A DNA stretch of 51,398 nucleotides, taken from JAZDJP01 sp043803805 (GTDB taxonomy: Bacteria > Planctomycetota > JAZDJP01). Each line of letters begins with the position of its first letter. Position 1 is the stretch's first letter. A program made the position numbers and the translations under genes. Positions 1-7,837 of this stretch are shown piece by piece. The stretch spans positions 1 to 51,398 of the forward strand of contig JAZDJP010000007.1 of NCBI GenBank assembly GCA_043803805.1, given 5' to 3'. The notes under the pieces are model-generated. The model saw only the letters and a list, made by a program, of their open reading frames with translations. It did no database searches and was not told the DNA's origin.

Positions 1-1274
1 TCGCCGAGATCCCCGGTGCGGTAGAAGCCGTCGGCGGTGAACGCGTCGGGGGCGGTGCCGTTGGTGTACCCGCGGAAGAGACCCGGCCCCCGGACGAGCA
101 CTTCCCCGTCGGCCGCGAGAACCACCTCGTTTTCCGGGAGGGGGCGGCCCACCGAGCCGACGCGGAACGCGTCGAGGCGGCTCAAGGTGACGGGAATCGT
201 GTTTTCGCTCACCCCGTAGGACTCCAGAAGGGGAAGGCCCGCGGCGTGAAAGAACTCCAGGACGTCCCGGGGGGTGGCCGCGGAGCCGGTCATCAGGATC
301 CGGATTTTCCCGCCGAGGGCCTTGCGGATTTTCCGCAACACCAGGGCGTCGAGCGCCGCGTGACGCAGGCGCGCCGCGAGGGAAAGGGGTTGTCCGGCCG
401 TCCGCGCCCGGAACGCCTCTTTTCCCGAGACGAGGGCCGCCTGGGCGAGGCGGCGCCGCAATCCCTTCGCCCGGCCCAGGCGTTCCAGCACCCCATCGCG
501 GACCTTCTGGTAGAATCGGGGCACCCCGACGAACACCGTGGGACGGACCTCCTGGAAGCACCGGGCGATCTCGCGCGGATCCTCCACGAAATACAGCCCC
601 ACTCCCGCCGTCAGCGCCACGCCGTTGATCATCCTCTGGAGGAGATTGCTCATGGGGAGCCAGGCGATCGTCCGGTCGTTTCCGGAGAGGATCGGCAGGG
701 CGGCGAGGATGGCCCGATGGGCGGCCATGATCTGGGCGTGGGTGTAGATGATGCCTTTCGCCTTTCCGGTGGTCCCGGAAGTGTAAATGAGCGCGGCCGG
801 ATCGTTGCCGCCGGGGGCGGGGATCTCCGGGGAGAGCGGGGATGCTTCCCGGGACAGGGCCGCCATCCCTGAAAACGTCATCCGGAACCCGATATCCTCC
901 GCCGGGCAGGCGGCGAGCATGGCCGGATTTTCGACGAGGAGACCGCGTGCGCCGGAATCCGCGAGAATCTCCCGGATTTCCCCGGCCGGGGCGCGGGGAT
1001 CGATGCCCACCACGACCGCGCCGAGCCGCAGGGCGGCCAACTCGAACACCAGCCAGTGATCGTTGGTGCGTCCTTGAATCGCAAGCCGGTCGCCGGCGAC
1101 AAGTCCCAACCGCCGGAGCGCCGCCGCGGCGTGTTCCATCCGGTCGAGAATTTCCGCCCGGCTCACCGGAATCCATCGGTTTGATTCATTCCGCACGTGA
1201 CAGGCGGCGTGGTCGGGAGATTGATCGCGTTGCCCCCGAAGGATGTCAATCAGGGTTCGGGCTTGAAAAGTCAT
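1..1274 (-). CDS. AMP-forming acyl-CoA synthetase/ligase, C-terminus off the window
   Basis: The first 424 residues of an ANL-superfamily adenylating enzyme, read right to left and cut by the left edge. Such enzymes activate a carboxylic acid as acyl-AMP and usually pass it to CoA. Visible motifs are the phosphate loop YTSGTTGKAKG (residues 164-174), LMTGSAA, the ESYGVSE motif and TGDLG just before the edge. The layout resembles long-chain fatty-acid-CoA ligases, but the substrate cannot be told. I chose the ATG at 1274 because GGAG lies upstream of it; the in-frame ATG at 1301 has no ribosome site and would sit almost on the predicted sigma-54 start point. The gene diverges from a sigma-54 activator, which may control it. 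Confidence 0.85.
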   Translation of the reverse strand, partial: MTFQARTLIDILRGQRDQSPDHAACHVRNESNRWIPVSRAEILDRMEHAAAALRRLGLVAGDRLAIQGRTNDHWLVFELAALRLGAVVVGIDPRAPAGEIREILADSGARGLLVENPAMLAACPAEDIGFRMTFSGMAALSREASPLSPEIPAPGGNDPAALIYTSGTTGKAKGIIYTHAQIMAAHRAILAALPILSGNDRTIAWLPMSNLLQRMINGVALTAGVGLYFVEDPREIARCFQEVRPTVFVGVPRFYQKVRDGVLERLGRAKGLRRRLAQAALVSGKEAFRARTAGQPLSLAARLRHAALDALVLRKIRKALGGKIRILMTGSAATPRDVLEFFHAAGLPLLESYGVSENTIPVTLSRLDAFRVGSVGRPLPENEVVLAADGEVLVRGPGLFRGYTNGTAPDAFTADGFYRTGDLG

Positions 1275-1314
1275 TGGGTTGTCTCCGATCTCAATTTTCA
1301 TACTGGGCATAATA

Positions 1315-1330
1315 AGCAAGGGATATGCCA
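1315..1330 (-). promoter_or_regulatory. Sigma-54 (-24/-12) promoter for the ligase gene
   Basis: The minus strand reads TGGCATATCCCTTGCT. This matches the sigma-54 consensus TGGCAYR-N4-TTGCW with GG and GC at the invariant spacing. The predicted start point is near 1304, leaving a leader of about 30 nt with GGAG before the ATG at 1274. The adjacent divergent gene encodes a sigma-54 activator. Seen directly in sequence; promoter activity is inferred. Confidence 0.75.
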
Positions 1331-1336
1331 GTAATC

Positions 1337-1358
1337 ATCAACTGCGCAACATGTTGAT
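1337..1358. promoter_or_regulatory. Dyad, candidate activator-binding site
   Basis: Inverted repeat ATCAAC-N10-GTTGAT, with the perfect palindrome CAACATGTTG (1347-1356) inside its right half. It lies 7 bp upstream of the -24 box of the ligase promoter and between the two divergent genes. It is a plausible enhancer or operator for the adjacent sigma-54 activator, though sigma-54 enhancers usually sit farther from the promoter. Confidence 0.4.
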
Positions 1359-1381
1359 AAAATACGAGATATGGATTACCC

Positions 1382-1410
1382 TTGAAATTACGCACAAGAC
1401 AATCAATAAT
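1382..1410 (+). promoter_or_regulatory. Putative sigma-70 promoter of the activator operon
   Basis: TTGAAA (1382-1387), a 17-bp spacer and AATAAT (1405-1410) in an AT-rich stretch 45 bp upstream of the activator start. It is a good match to the housekeeping consensus and suggests constitutive expression of the regulator. Prediction only. Confidence 0.45.
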
Positions 1411-1454
1411 TATGGGCGCAATAACCATACTTTGGGCTCAAATACGAGGGTTTT

Positions 1455-3692
1455 ATGGATACCACGTCTCCCGCCAAGGCGTTTGTGCAGGCGTTTCTCT
1501 TCGGGGATGAAGAGGAAGGGGAGAAACAGTATAAACGCCTGTCCGATTCCGATCCCCACTACCGACATTGCCGATTGATTCAGGCCATATGGAAATCTGA
1601 CCGCGGAGAACCTTCCCCCCTGTCCGTTCCAGAGGTGATGGAGGCGATCACCCATGCGCAGAAATTTCCTTCCGACGATCACGAAATCATGGGGGTTGTG
1701 TTGATTGTTTCCGTCATCGCCTACACCTATGTGAAACGTACGGCCGATGCCGCAAGGGCGTTGCGATTGTTGAAACAGATGGAGTTATCGTCACCGTTGC
1801 TCCAGGCGTGGAGTCTCTACGCTGAAGCCCACGTGATGGACCGCCGGGGGGATGTCCGGAAGAAGATTGAGTTGTTCCAGCGGGCCTGCCGGCTTCCCGT
1901 TCCGGCTGGAGCCCGGATTTGGTTCCTGGTGCGTTTGTACCTGGCGCAAGCCGCGATGGGTGATATGGATACCACTTTGGCGGAGCGGGTGCTTGCCGAA
2001 GTCGAGGCCCACCCGACCGAAGATCCGGAGGTGCGACGATTGTTGTCCCTGCGGCGATTGCGCCTGACGGTGATCCGGGGACAGACCCGGAAAGGACTGG
2101 CGCTCCTGGATGCCGTGCCGCCACCGTCTTCCCCGCGCGATCGCGAATTATTGTTGAGTTATCGGGTGCGGTTGCTTTTGGCCGCCGGACGCTTTACGGA
2201 GGCCGGAACGGTCATCGAGGCCGCCACGGGCCGGGAGGATTACGCGTTTCTGGAATTTCATCGCGGCAAGGTGTGTCTTCACCGGGGGGATGTGCCGGGG
2301 GCGCGCGAGCACACCCGCCGGGCGCTGTCGGCCGCGGGCGGGCACCCCGTGGCCTTTCTTACCAGTTGCTCGGGTCAACTCGCCTCCGCGGAACTGGCCG
2401 CGGGTTGCGTCCAGACGGCCCGTATTCTTCTCGAGATGGATGAGGCATTGGGAAGTGTTGATATGGATTTTGCCCATCTTTATCTGTTGGAAGGCGATGT
2501 GACCCGCGCCGCCCGGCATTTTCGGAACATCCTCGACCGGAACGACCCGCTCCTCCTGCGGGGATCTCTCCGGAACCAGCCGGGACTGACCGGGCCCCAG
2601 ATCGCGATGCTCTGGACACTGGCGGATGAATTGGAACCGGGAGAGACCCCATCGGCCGCGCCGGACGCGTCCGTGACGGAGGAGGGCGCGTTGGTGGGGG
2701 AGACCCCCGGCATGCGGGACGTCCGCGACCGGATCGCGCGGTTCGCCCCGCTTGGCGAGACCGTGCTCGTCACCGGCGAGACCGGGACGGGGAAGGATCT
2801 TGTCGCCCGGATCCTCCACCGGAAGAGCCCGCGCGCCGGAGCGCCGTTTCTCGCCGTCAATTGCGGGGCGATCTCGGACACGCTCATCGAGTCCGAACTC
2901 TTCGGTCATGTAAAAGGCGCTTTCACGGGCGCCGATCACGACACGGAGGGACTCTTCACCGCCGCCGGCGAGGGGATCATTTTTCTGGACGAGATTTCCT
3001 CGATGTCGCCGCGCCTCCAGGGGGCGTTGCTTCGGGTTCTCGAGAACGGGGAGATACTTCCGGTGGGGGCGGTTCGTTCCCGGCGGGTGAAGGCCCGGGT
3101 GATCGCCGCGAGCAACCGGTCGCTGGAGGAAATGATCGCCCGGGGGGAATTCCGCGCCGATCTGTATTACCGTCTGGCGCGGCTGCACGTTGAAATTCCG
3201 CCGCTTCGGGAGAGGCTCGCGGACATTCCGCTTCTGGCGAGGCACTTTCTGAAAAAATCCTTCGCATACGGGGAGGTTGCCGTCGGGGAGGATCTGCTCC
3301 GGGCGCTGGCCGGACATTCCTGGCCGGGAAACGTCCGGGAACTTCAGAATGAAATCGAGCGGATCGTGATTCTTTCCGGAGGGCAGGCCTTGCTTCACGC
3401 CGGGTTGTTCTCGCGGCCGCGGCCTTCGGAAACGGAAGATGCCGCGCCACCCGCGGCGGCCCCGTCCGTGCCCGCCGGGAAACCCGGCCGGACGCGCGAC
3501 CGCCTGACGCGCCTTCGGGAATTGTTCCAGGGTCATTCAAGGCTTACACGGGCCGAGGTGGTGGATCTGCTGGATTGTTCCCCCAACACCGCGACGAGCT
3601 ACCTCAAGACGCTGGAGGCGGAAGGGGTCATCCGCCGGGTATGCACCTCGGCGTCCCTCAGAACGTCCTATTTTGTTCCCTCGGCCCCATGA
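1455..3692 (+). CDS. TPR-type sigma-54-dependent activator with winged-helix C-terminus
   Basis: A 745-residue enhancer-binding protein. Residues 1-400 are helical and TPR-like, probably a ligand- or protein-sensing domain; there is no receiver, PAS or GAF domain. The AAA+ domain carries Walker A GETGTGKD (441-448), the sigma-54 contact loop GAFTGA (488-493) and Walker B GIIFLDE (507-513), followed by SNRSLEEM, FRADLYYRL and WPGNVRELQN. It should therefore open sigma-54 promoters. The C-terminus (about 685-740) reads as a winged helix with TRAEVVDLLDCSPNTATSYL, not the usual Fis-type helix-turn-helix. The start is ATG 1455 with GAGG upstream. The stop overlaps the next gene by 4 bp. The near-consensus sigma-54 promoter beside it is the likely target. 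Confidence 0.9.
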   Translation: MDTTSPAKAFVQAFLFGDEEEGEKQYKRLSDSDPHYRHCRLIQAIWKSDRGEPSPLSVPEVMEAITHAQKFPSDDHEIMGVVLIVSVIAYTYVKRTADAARALRLLKQMELSSPLLQAWSLYAEAHVMDRRGDVRKKIELFQRACRLPVPAGARIWFLVRLYLAQAAMGDMDTTLAERVLAEVEAHPTEDPEVRRLLSLRRLRLTVIRGQTRKGLALLDAVPPPSSPRDRELLLSYRVRLLLAAGRFTEAGTVIEAATGREDYAFLEFHRGKVCLHRGDVPGAREHTRRALSAAGGHPVAFLTSCSGQLASAELAAGCVQTARILLEMDEALGSVDMDFAHLYLLEGDVTRAARHFRNILDRNDPLLLRGSLRNQPGLTGPQIAMLWTLADELEPGETPSAAPDASVTEEGALVGETPGMRDVRDRIARFAPLGETVLVTGETGTGKDLVARILHRKSPRAGAPFLAVNCGAISDTLIESELFGHVKGAFTGADHDTEGLFTAAGEGIIFLDEISSMSPRLQGALLRVLENGEILPVGAVRSRRVKARVIAASNRSLEEMIARGEFRADLYYRLARLHVEIPPLRERLADIPLLARHFLKKSFAYGEVAVGEDLLRALAGHSWPGNVRELQNEIERIVILSGGQALLHAGLFSRPRPSETEDAAPPAAAPSVPAGKPGRTRDRLTRLRELFQGHSRLTRAEVVDLLDCSPNTATSYLKTLEAEGVIRRVCTSASLRTSYFVPSAP

Positions 3693-4861
3693 CGCTCGCC
3701 TACGCCGCCAACGTTTTTCCCTCCGAAACCCTCGCCGAGGTTCTGACATCCCTCGACGGCCCCCTCGCGGAGGTGAAACGGGCGGTCTCTCCGGAAGCGC
3801 CCCTCGCGATCGAACTCCGGCTCGGCGAGGAGGCGGCGCGGGAGGTTGACACGGTCCCCGACGCACGCGAAGCCCTCCGCCGGACGATCGCCGACGGCGG
3901 GTTTGTCGTGCGGACCATCAACGGCTTCCCTCAACGCGCGTTTCACGGCGCTCCCGTCAAGGAAAACGTCTACCGGCCCACATGGCTCGAACCGGAACGC
4001 GCCGCCTACACCATCGCCCTCGCCCGCGTCCTCGCATCGCTCCTCCCGGAGGGCGCCGGGGGATCCGTCAGCACCGCGCCGGGATCGTTCAAGGCCTTCG
4101 GCCACGGGCCGAAGGTTCTGGCGGGCGTGGCGGATTCCCTCGCCCGGACGGCATCCGCCCTCGCCGATCTCCGGCGTTCCACCGGAAAATCGGTGAGCCT
4201 CCTCCTCGAACCCGAACCGGGATGCACCCTCGCGACGGCCGGGGAGGTGATCGCATTCTGGAAGGAATTCCTGGCCCCGCGCTTCGACACGGCCCCGCGG
4301 ATCCGCCCCCATCTGGGCGTCACGATCGACATCGGCCACCTCGCGGTGGAATTCGAGGATGCGTGCGCCGCGGCGAAACGCCTGGCCGCGGCGGGCATCC
4401 CCATCGGGAAAATCCACGCCACCAGCGCGGTCGCGGTAAAGCGCCCGGCCGGGAACCGCGCCGCCCTCGCGCGCCTCGCGGCGCTTTCCAACTCGCCCTA
4501 CCTCCATCAGGCCGTCGGCGCGGACGCGACCGGACGGGTCATTTTCCGGGAGATGGACCTGCCGGAGGTCCTGGCGGCGCCCTCGCGCCTGGCCGGGGTG
4601 GATGAACTGCGGGTGCATTTCCACCTGCCGTTGTTCATGGACACCTTCGGGCCCCTGGGCACCACACGGAGCGAAACTCTGGGCGCCGTTCCGCATCTGG
4701 TGAACGAAGGCCTCTGCGACATGACGGTCCTCGAAACCTACACATGGGACGTCCTCCGGGAGCAGCCCGAATTCACCGGCATGACCGTGGCGGAAGGGGT
4801 GGCGCGGGAGTGGGCGTGGGCGAAGAAGAATCTCATGACGGATGGAAAATCGTCACGTTGA
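3689..4861 (+). CDS. eboE: EboE-like TIM-barrel protein
   Basis: A 390-residue protein resembling EboE, a sugar-phosphate isomerase/epimerase-like TIM barrel of the ebo clusters linked to export of isoprenoid-type metabolites. Matching features are the TINGFPQRAFHG and VKENVYRPTW segments, LLLEPEPGCTL, the metal-site-like LGVTIDIGHLAVEFED, YLHQAV, LRVHFHLPLF and VLETYTWDVL. The start at 3689 overlaps the activator's stop as ATGA, so translation is probably coupled; the longer upstream reading would run through the activator gene. No other ebo gene (eboA-D, eboF, UbiA-like) is visible. The biochemical function of the family is not established, and the link to the divergent ligase is inference. 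Confidence 0.75.
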   Translation: MTLAYAANVFPSETLAEVLTSLDGPLAEVKRAVSPEAPLAIELRLGEEAAREVDTVPDAREALRRTIADGGFVVRTINGFPQRAFHGAPVKENVYRPTWLEPERAAYTIALARVLASLLPEGAGGSVSTAPGSFKAFGHGPKVLAGVADSLARTASALADLRRSTGKSVSLLLEPEPGCTLATAGEVIAFWKEFLAPRFDTAPRIRPHLGVTIDIGHLAVEFEDACAAAKRLAAAGIPIGKIHATSAVAVKRPAGNRAALARLAALSNSPYLHQAVGADATGRVIFREMDLPEVLAAPSRLAGVDELRVHFHLPLFMDTFGPLGTTRSETLGAVPHLVNEGLCDMTVLETYTWDVLREQPEFTGMTVAEGVAREWAWAKKNLMTDGKSSR

Positions 4862-4928
4862 AAACACGCGGCATTCTGATAGGATGCCCCCCGAATTGAA
4901 ACAACCCAAAGGCCAAATGAGGGATCTC

Positions 4929-6407
4929 ATGCCCGAAAACCTGATGGACAAACTCGCGGCGCTCTGCAAACGACGGGGCTTCATCTTCCCGGCGAGCGAC
5001 ATCTACGGCGGGCTCGGCGGGTTCTGGGACTACGGCCCCCTCGGCGTGGATTTGAAACGCAACGTCCGCGAGGCCTGGTGGCTCGACATGGTCCAGTCCA
5101 ACGATGACACAACCGCCCCACCCGGCGCCCCCGCCCCCTACGAGATGGTGGGACTGGACACCTGCATCATCCAGCATCCGGCCGTCTGGAAGGCGAGCGG
5201 CCACTACGACCTGTTCCATGACCAGATGGTGGACTGCAAGACGGATGGATGCAAGGCCCGCTTCCGGGCGGATCACCTGGGCAGTTGCCAGTGTCCGCTC
5301 AAGCCCTCAAAGCATCCCGGGAAGCATGACAAGTGCCAGCTCACCCCCCCCCGCGAATTCAATCTCATGTTCAAAACCCACATCGGGGCCCTCTACAACC
5401 CCGAGAGCGAGGCGTTCCTCCGGCCGGAAACGGCCCAGGGGATCTTCATCAATTTCAAGAACGTCCTCGACTCGACCCGTGTGGACATCCCCTTCGGCAT
5501 CGCCCAGACAGGCAAGAGCTTCCGGAACGAGGTGACCCCGCGCCACTTCACGTTCCGATCGCGAGAGTTCGAACAGATGGAGATCGAATTCTTCTGCCGG
5601 CCGGCCGATTCGCAGGGGTGGTATCGGTATTGGCGGGACCGGCGCTTCGCCTGGTACACGGGGATGGGACTCCGAAGCGAAAAACTCCGGCTGCGGGATC
5701 ACACGGCGGACGAACTTTCCCATTACAGCGGCGGGACGGCGGACATCGAGTACGCCTTCCCGTTCCTCGCCGCCGGAGAATTCGGGGAACTCGAGGGGGT
5801 CGCCCATCGCGGCGATTTCGACCTGCGCAGCCACATGGAAGGGAAACTCATCCGCAAGGACGGGGGTTTCGCCGTGGACGCCGGCCCCGACGGAAAGCCG
5901 CGCCACCCCGGGAGCGGCAAGGATTTGTCGTACATCGACCCGGTGACGAAGGAACGGTTCATCCCCCATGTCATCGAGCCCTCGGCGGGACTCGATCGCG
6001 CGGTGCTGGCCTTCCTCTGCGAGGCCTACACGGAAGACCAGGTCCCCGACGAAAAGGGCGTGCCCCAGGTGCGCGTGGTGATGAAATTCCACCCGCGTCT
6101 GGCCCCGTTCAAGGCGGCGGTCTTCCCGCTCGTCCGGAAGGATGGAATGCCCGAGATCGCGAAGGACATCTACAGGACCCTGAAGCGGCGATGGAACGTC
6201 TTCTACGACGAGAAGGGCGCCGTCGGCCGGCGCTACCGCCGTCAGGACGAGGCCGGGACGCCGTTCTGCCTCACGGTGGACAGCCAGACCCTCGCGGACA
6301 AAACCGTCACCCTGCGCGACCGGGACACGACGAAACAGGAACGACTGCCGATCGCGGACTTGGAGAAGATTATTTCGGACCGCCTGTCCCCCGGCGCGAC
6401 GGCGTGA
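4929..6407 (+). CDS. glyS: Glycyl-tRNA synthetase, single-chain (dimeric) type
   Basis: A 492-residue class II aminoacyl-tRNA synthetase that charges tRNA-Gly. The sequence opens with MDKLAALCKRRGF and GGLGGFWDYGPLGV. Motif 2 is FRNEVTPRHFTFRSREFEQMEIE, and the motif 3 region is EPSAGLDRAVLAFL. A C-terminal anticodon-binding domain ends with DRDTTKQERLPI. A cysteine-rich insert (DCKTDGCKARF...CQCPL...KCQL) precedes the FNLMF segment and may bind zinc. I chose ATG 4929 because GAGGG sits 5 nt upstream and the N-terminus then aligns with the Thermus enzyme; an upstream ATG at 4842 overlaps the EboE gene. It is probably last in the activator-eboE-glyS run. Confidence 0.95.
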   Translation: MPENLMDKLAALCKRRGFIFPASDIYGGLGGFWDYGPLGVDLKRNVREAWWLDMVQSNDDTTAPPGAPAPYEMVGLDTCIIQHPAVWKASGHYDLFHDQMVDCKTDGCKARFRADHLGSCQCPLKPSKHPGKHDKCQLTPPREFNLMFKTHIGALYNPESEAFLRPETAQGIFINFKNVLDSTRVDIPFGIAQTGKSFRNEVTPRHFTFRSREFEQMEIEFFCRPADSQGWYRYWRDRRFAWYTGMGLRSEKLRLRDHTADELSHYSGGTADIEYAFPFLAAGEFGELEGVAHRGDFDLRSHMEGKLIRKDGGFAVDAGPDGKPRHPGSGKDLSYIDPVTKERFIPHVIEPSAGLDRAVLAFLCEAYTEDQVPDEKGVPQVRVVMKFHPRLAPFKAAVFPLVRKDGMPEIAKDIYRTLKRRWNVFYDEKGAVGRRYRRQDEAGTPFCLTVDSQTLADKTVTLRDRDTTKQERLPIADLEKIISDRLSPGATA

Positions 6408-6455
6408 GGCCGGGGAGAAAAACCCCGCTCGCTCCGCCCCCCTGACGGACATAAA

Positions 6456-6493
6456 ACCCACCTCCCCCGGGCCCGTGCCCGGGGAAGGTGGGT
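6456..6493. terminator. Bidirectional hairpin terminator
   Basis: A 17-bp near-perfect stem (ACCCACCT-C-CCCCGGGC against its complement, one C/A mismatch, loop CCGT). It lies between the convergent glyS and small-basic-protein genes, with AAAA before the left arm and GTTT after the right arm. It likely ends transcripts from both sides. Confidence 0.8.
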
Positions 6494-6515
6494 GTTTCCC
6501 AAACAGAATTCGGAG

Positions 6516-6869
6516 TTATTTCCTGGCCGGTGCGGCGCCCTTGGCCGGAGCGACTTTCGTAGCCGGGGCCTTGGCGCCCGCGGCGGCCGCCGGAGCCTTC
6601 GCACCCGCGGGAATCTTCCCCTCGGGAGCCGGGGCCGCGCCCGGAACCGCGGCGCCCTCGACACCCAGAACCACGGCGGCATCCGCCTCCTCCTTCGCCG
6701 CCTTCTTCTTCTTTATGCGAACCACCTTGACCTTGGGAAGACCGTAGACGGAATCACCTTCCTTCCAACGTTCCTCTCCCAAAAGTTTGGAAACCCGTTC
6801 AGACCGGGCCAAAACGTTCCTCTGGCGCACAAGAATGCCCTTGATGACCAGACTCGGATGAATGGACAT
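6516..6869 (-). CDS. PVC-type small basic protein with Ala/Pro-rich tail
   Basis: A 117-residue protein whose first 55 residues match a small basic protein family that I know from Chlamydiae, Verrucomicrobia, Planctomycetes and Omnitrophota: MSIHPSL, RQRNVLARSERVSKL, W.EGDSVYGLPKVKV. The family's function is unknown; its basic nature suggests RNA or ribosome association. Family members are usually about 60-70 residues. This one adds KKKKAAKEE and a low-complexity Ala/Pro/Gly/Lys tail of about 50 residues. It follows the SPOR-domain gene by 9 bp and probably shares its transcript. It is the best lineage marker in the window. Confidence 0.8.
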   Translation of the reverse strand: MSIHPSLVIKGILVRQRNVLARSERVSKLLGEERWKEGDSVYGLPKVKVVRIKKKKAAKEEADAAVVLGVEGAAVPGAAPAPEGKIPAGAKAPAAAAGAKAPATKVAPAKGAAPARK

Positions 6870-6878
6870 GCCTTCCTC

Positions 6879-7640
6879 CTACTCAATGTTCAGTTTGTGG
6901 GCGCTCGAGAACGGGTACATGCGCCCCACTTTGATCGCCTGGACGTCGTTCAACATCTTGTCAATATCGCTTCCGTACCGGCCCGCGAAGTGGCCCACGC
7001 AGGTCATGAAGAGTTTTCCCGACGGCCGGACGAACGCGTCCAGATTCAGGCCTCGGAGATGAACCTCGCACTTCCGGGCGTCCGCGCGGGTGCGGTAGGT
7101 CGCCGCCACGATGGTGTAGGGCTTCGGCGACGAGGGCGGCGTGACCACCGCGCTGACTTCCGTGTCGCCCCCCGTGCCGGCGCCCGCGCCGGAGGCGCCG
7201 GCCCTTCCCGTCCGCCCCATCAGTTTCCCGGCCAGATAGACCCCCCCCACCAGCAACAGCACCGCCACGACACCCGTGGCGATACCCGCCCAGGGCAACG
7301 AGACGGATCCCGATGCGGGCGCCTCGGAGATCGAGGGGAACGTCCCCGGTCCCGGCGCCTGCGGACGGACCGGTGTCGGCGGCACGGCCGCCTTGGGCGG
7401 CTCTCGAACCGGCGCCGATGGAGGGACCGGGACGACCGCCGGCTTCGGCGACGCCGGGGAGGTGGGCGGCGGCGCCGGGATGTTGACCGGGGCTGCCGGC
7501 CGGACCGCGCCCGGCGTCACCGGCACAGCGCCGGCGGGCGGGACTCCCTTCACGTCCTCCGGATTGATCTTCTTGAAAAACTCGAAAAACTCGGCTGGAG
7601 TGCCGCGCTTGAAAAGCATGGGATCCTTGCGTCGAAACAT
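6879..7640 (-). CDS. Inner-membrane SPOR-domain protein
   Basis: A 253-residue bitopic membrane protein. A short cytoplasmic head (FFEFFKKINPEDVKG) leads into a Pro/Ala-rich linker (about 33-110), one transmembrane segment (about 114-138) and a C-terminal SPOR-like domain (about 174-236, PYTIVAATYRTRADARKCEVHL...GKLFMTCVGHF). SPOR domains bind peptidoglycan strands lacking stem peptides at division sites, so a role in septal wall remodelling is likely. The start is ATG 7640 with GGGGACGGG upstream; the ORF stays open to an ATG at 7784 but would then enter the divergent promoter region. The first two thirds are low complexity. Confidence 0.7.
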   Translation of the reverse strand: MFRRKDPMLFKRGTPAEFFEFFKKINPEDVKGVPPAGAVPVTPGAVRPAAPVNIPAPPPTSPASPKPAVVPVPPSAPVREPPKAAVPPTPVRPQAPGPGTFPSISEAPASGSVSLPWAGIATGVVAVLLLVGGVYLAGKLMGRTGRAGASGAGAGTGGDTEVSAVVTPPSSPKPYTIVAATYRTRADARKCEVHLRGLNLDAFVRPSGKLFMTCVGHFAGRYGSDIDKMLNDVQAIKVGRMYPFSSAHKLNIE

Positions 7641-7837
7641 AAACCCGTCCCCAAGGGAGCTCGTGATGGTAAACCCTCCCCGGGGGGAAGTCAACTGTTT
7701 CATCCCTGATGCCGGTGAACCGCCGCAAATTCCTGAAAAATCCCAAAAAATTAACGAACCTTTCCGCCTTCCATGCGTTAACATTGGATGGGGGAAGGTG
7801 TGCCTTTTGCATATCCCCGCTCCCCGGAGGGCGTGTC

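Noticed and set aside
246..872. A 208-codon plus-strand frame at the left end
   Set aside because: The minus strand of the same region translates into a clear AMP-binding enzyme with all core motifs, so the plus frame is a shadow.
7751..7781. Inverted repeat TTAACG-N19-CGTTAA before the VWA-like gene
   Set aside because: Short arms, AT-containing and with no regulator or clear promoter next to it. It could easily arise by chance, so it is not listed as an operator.
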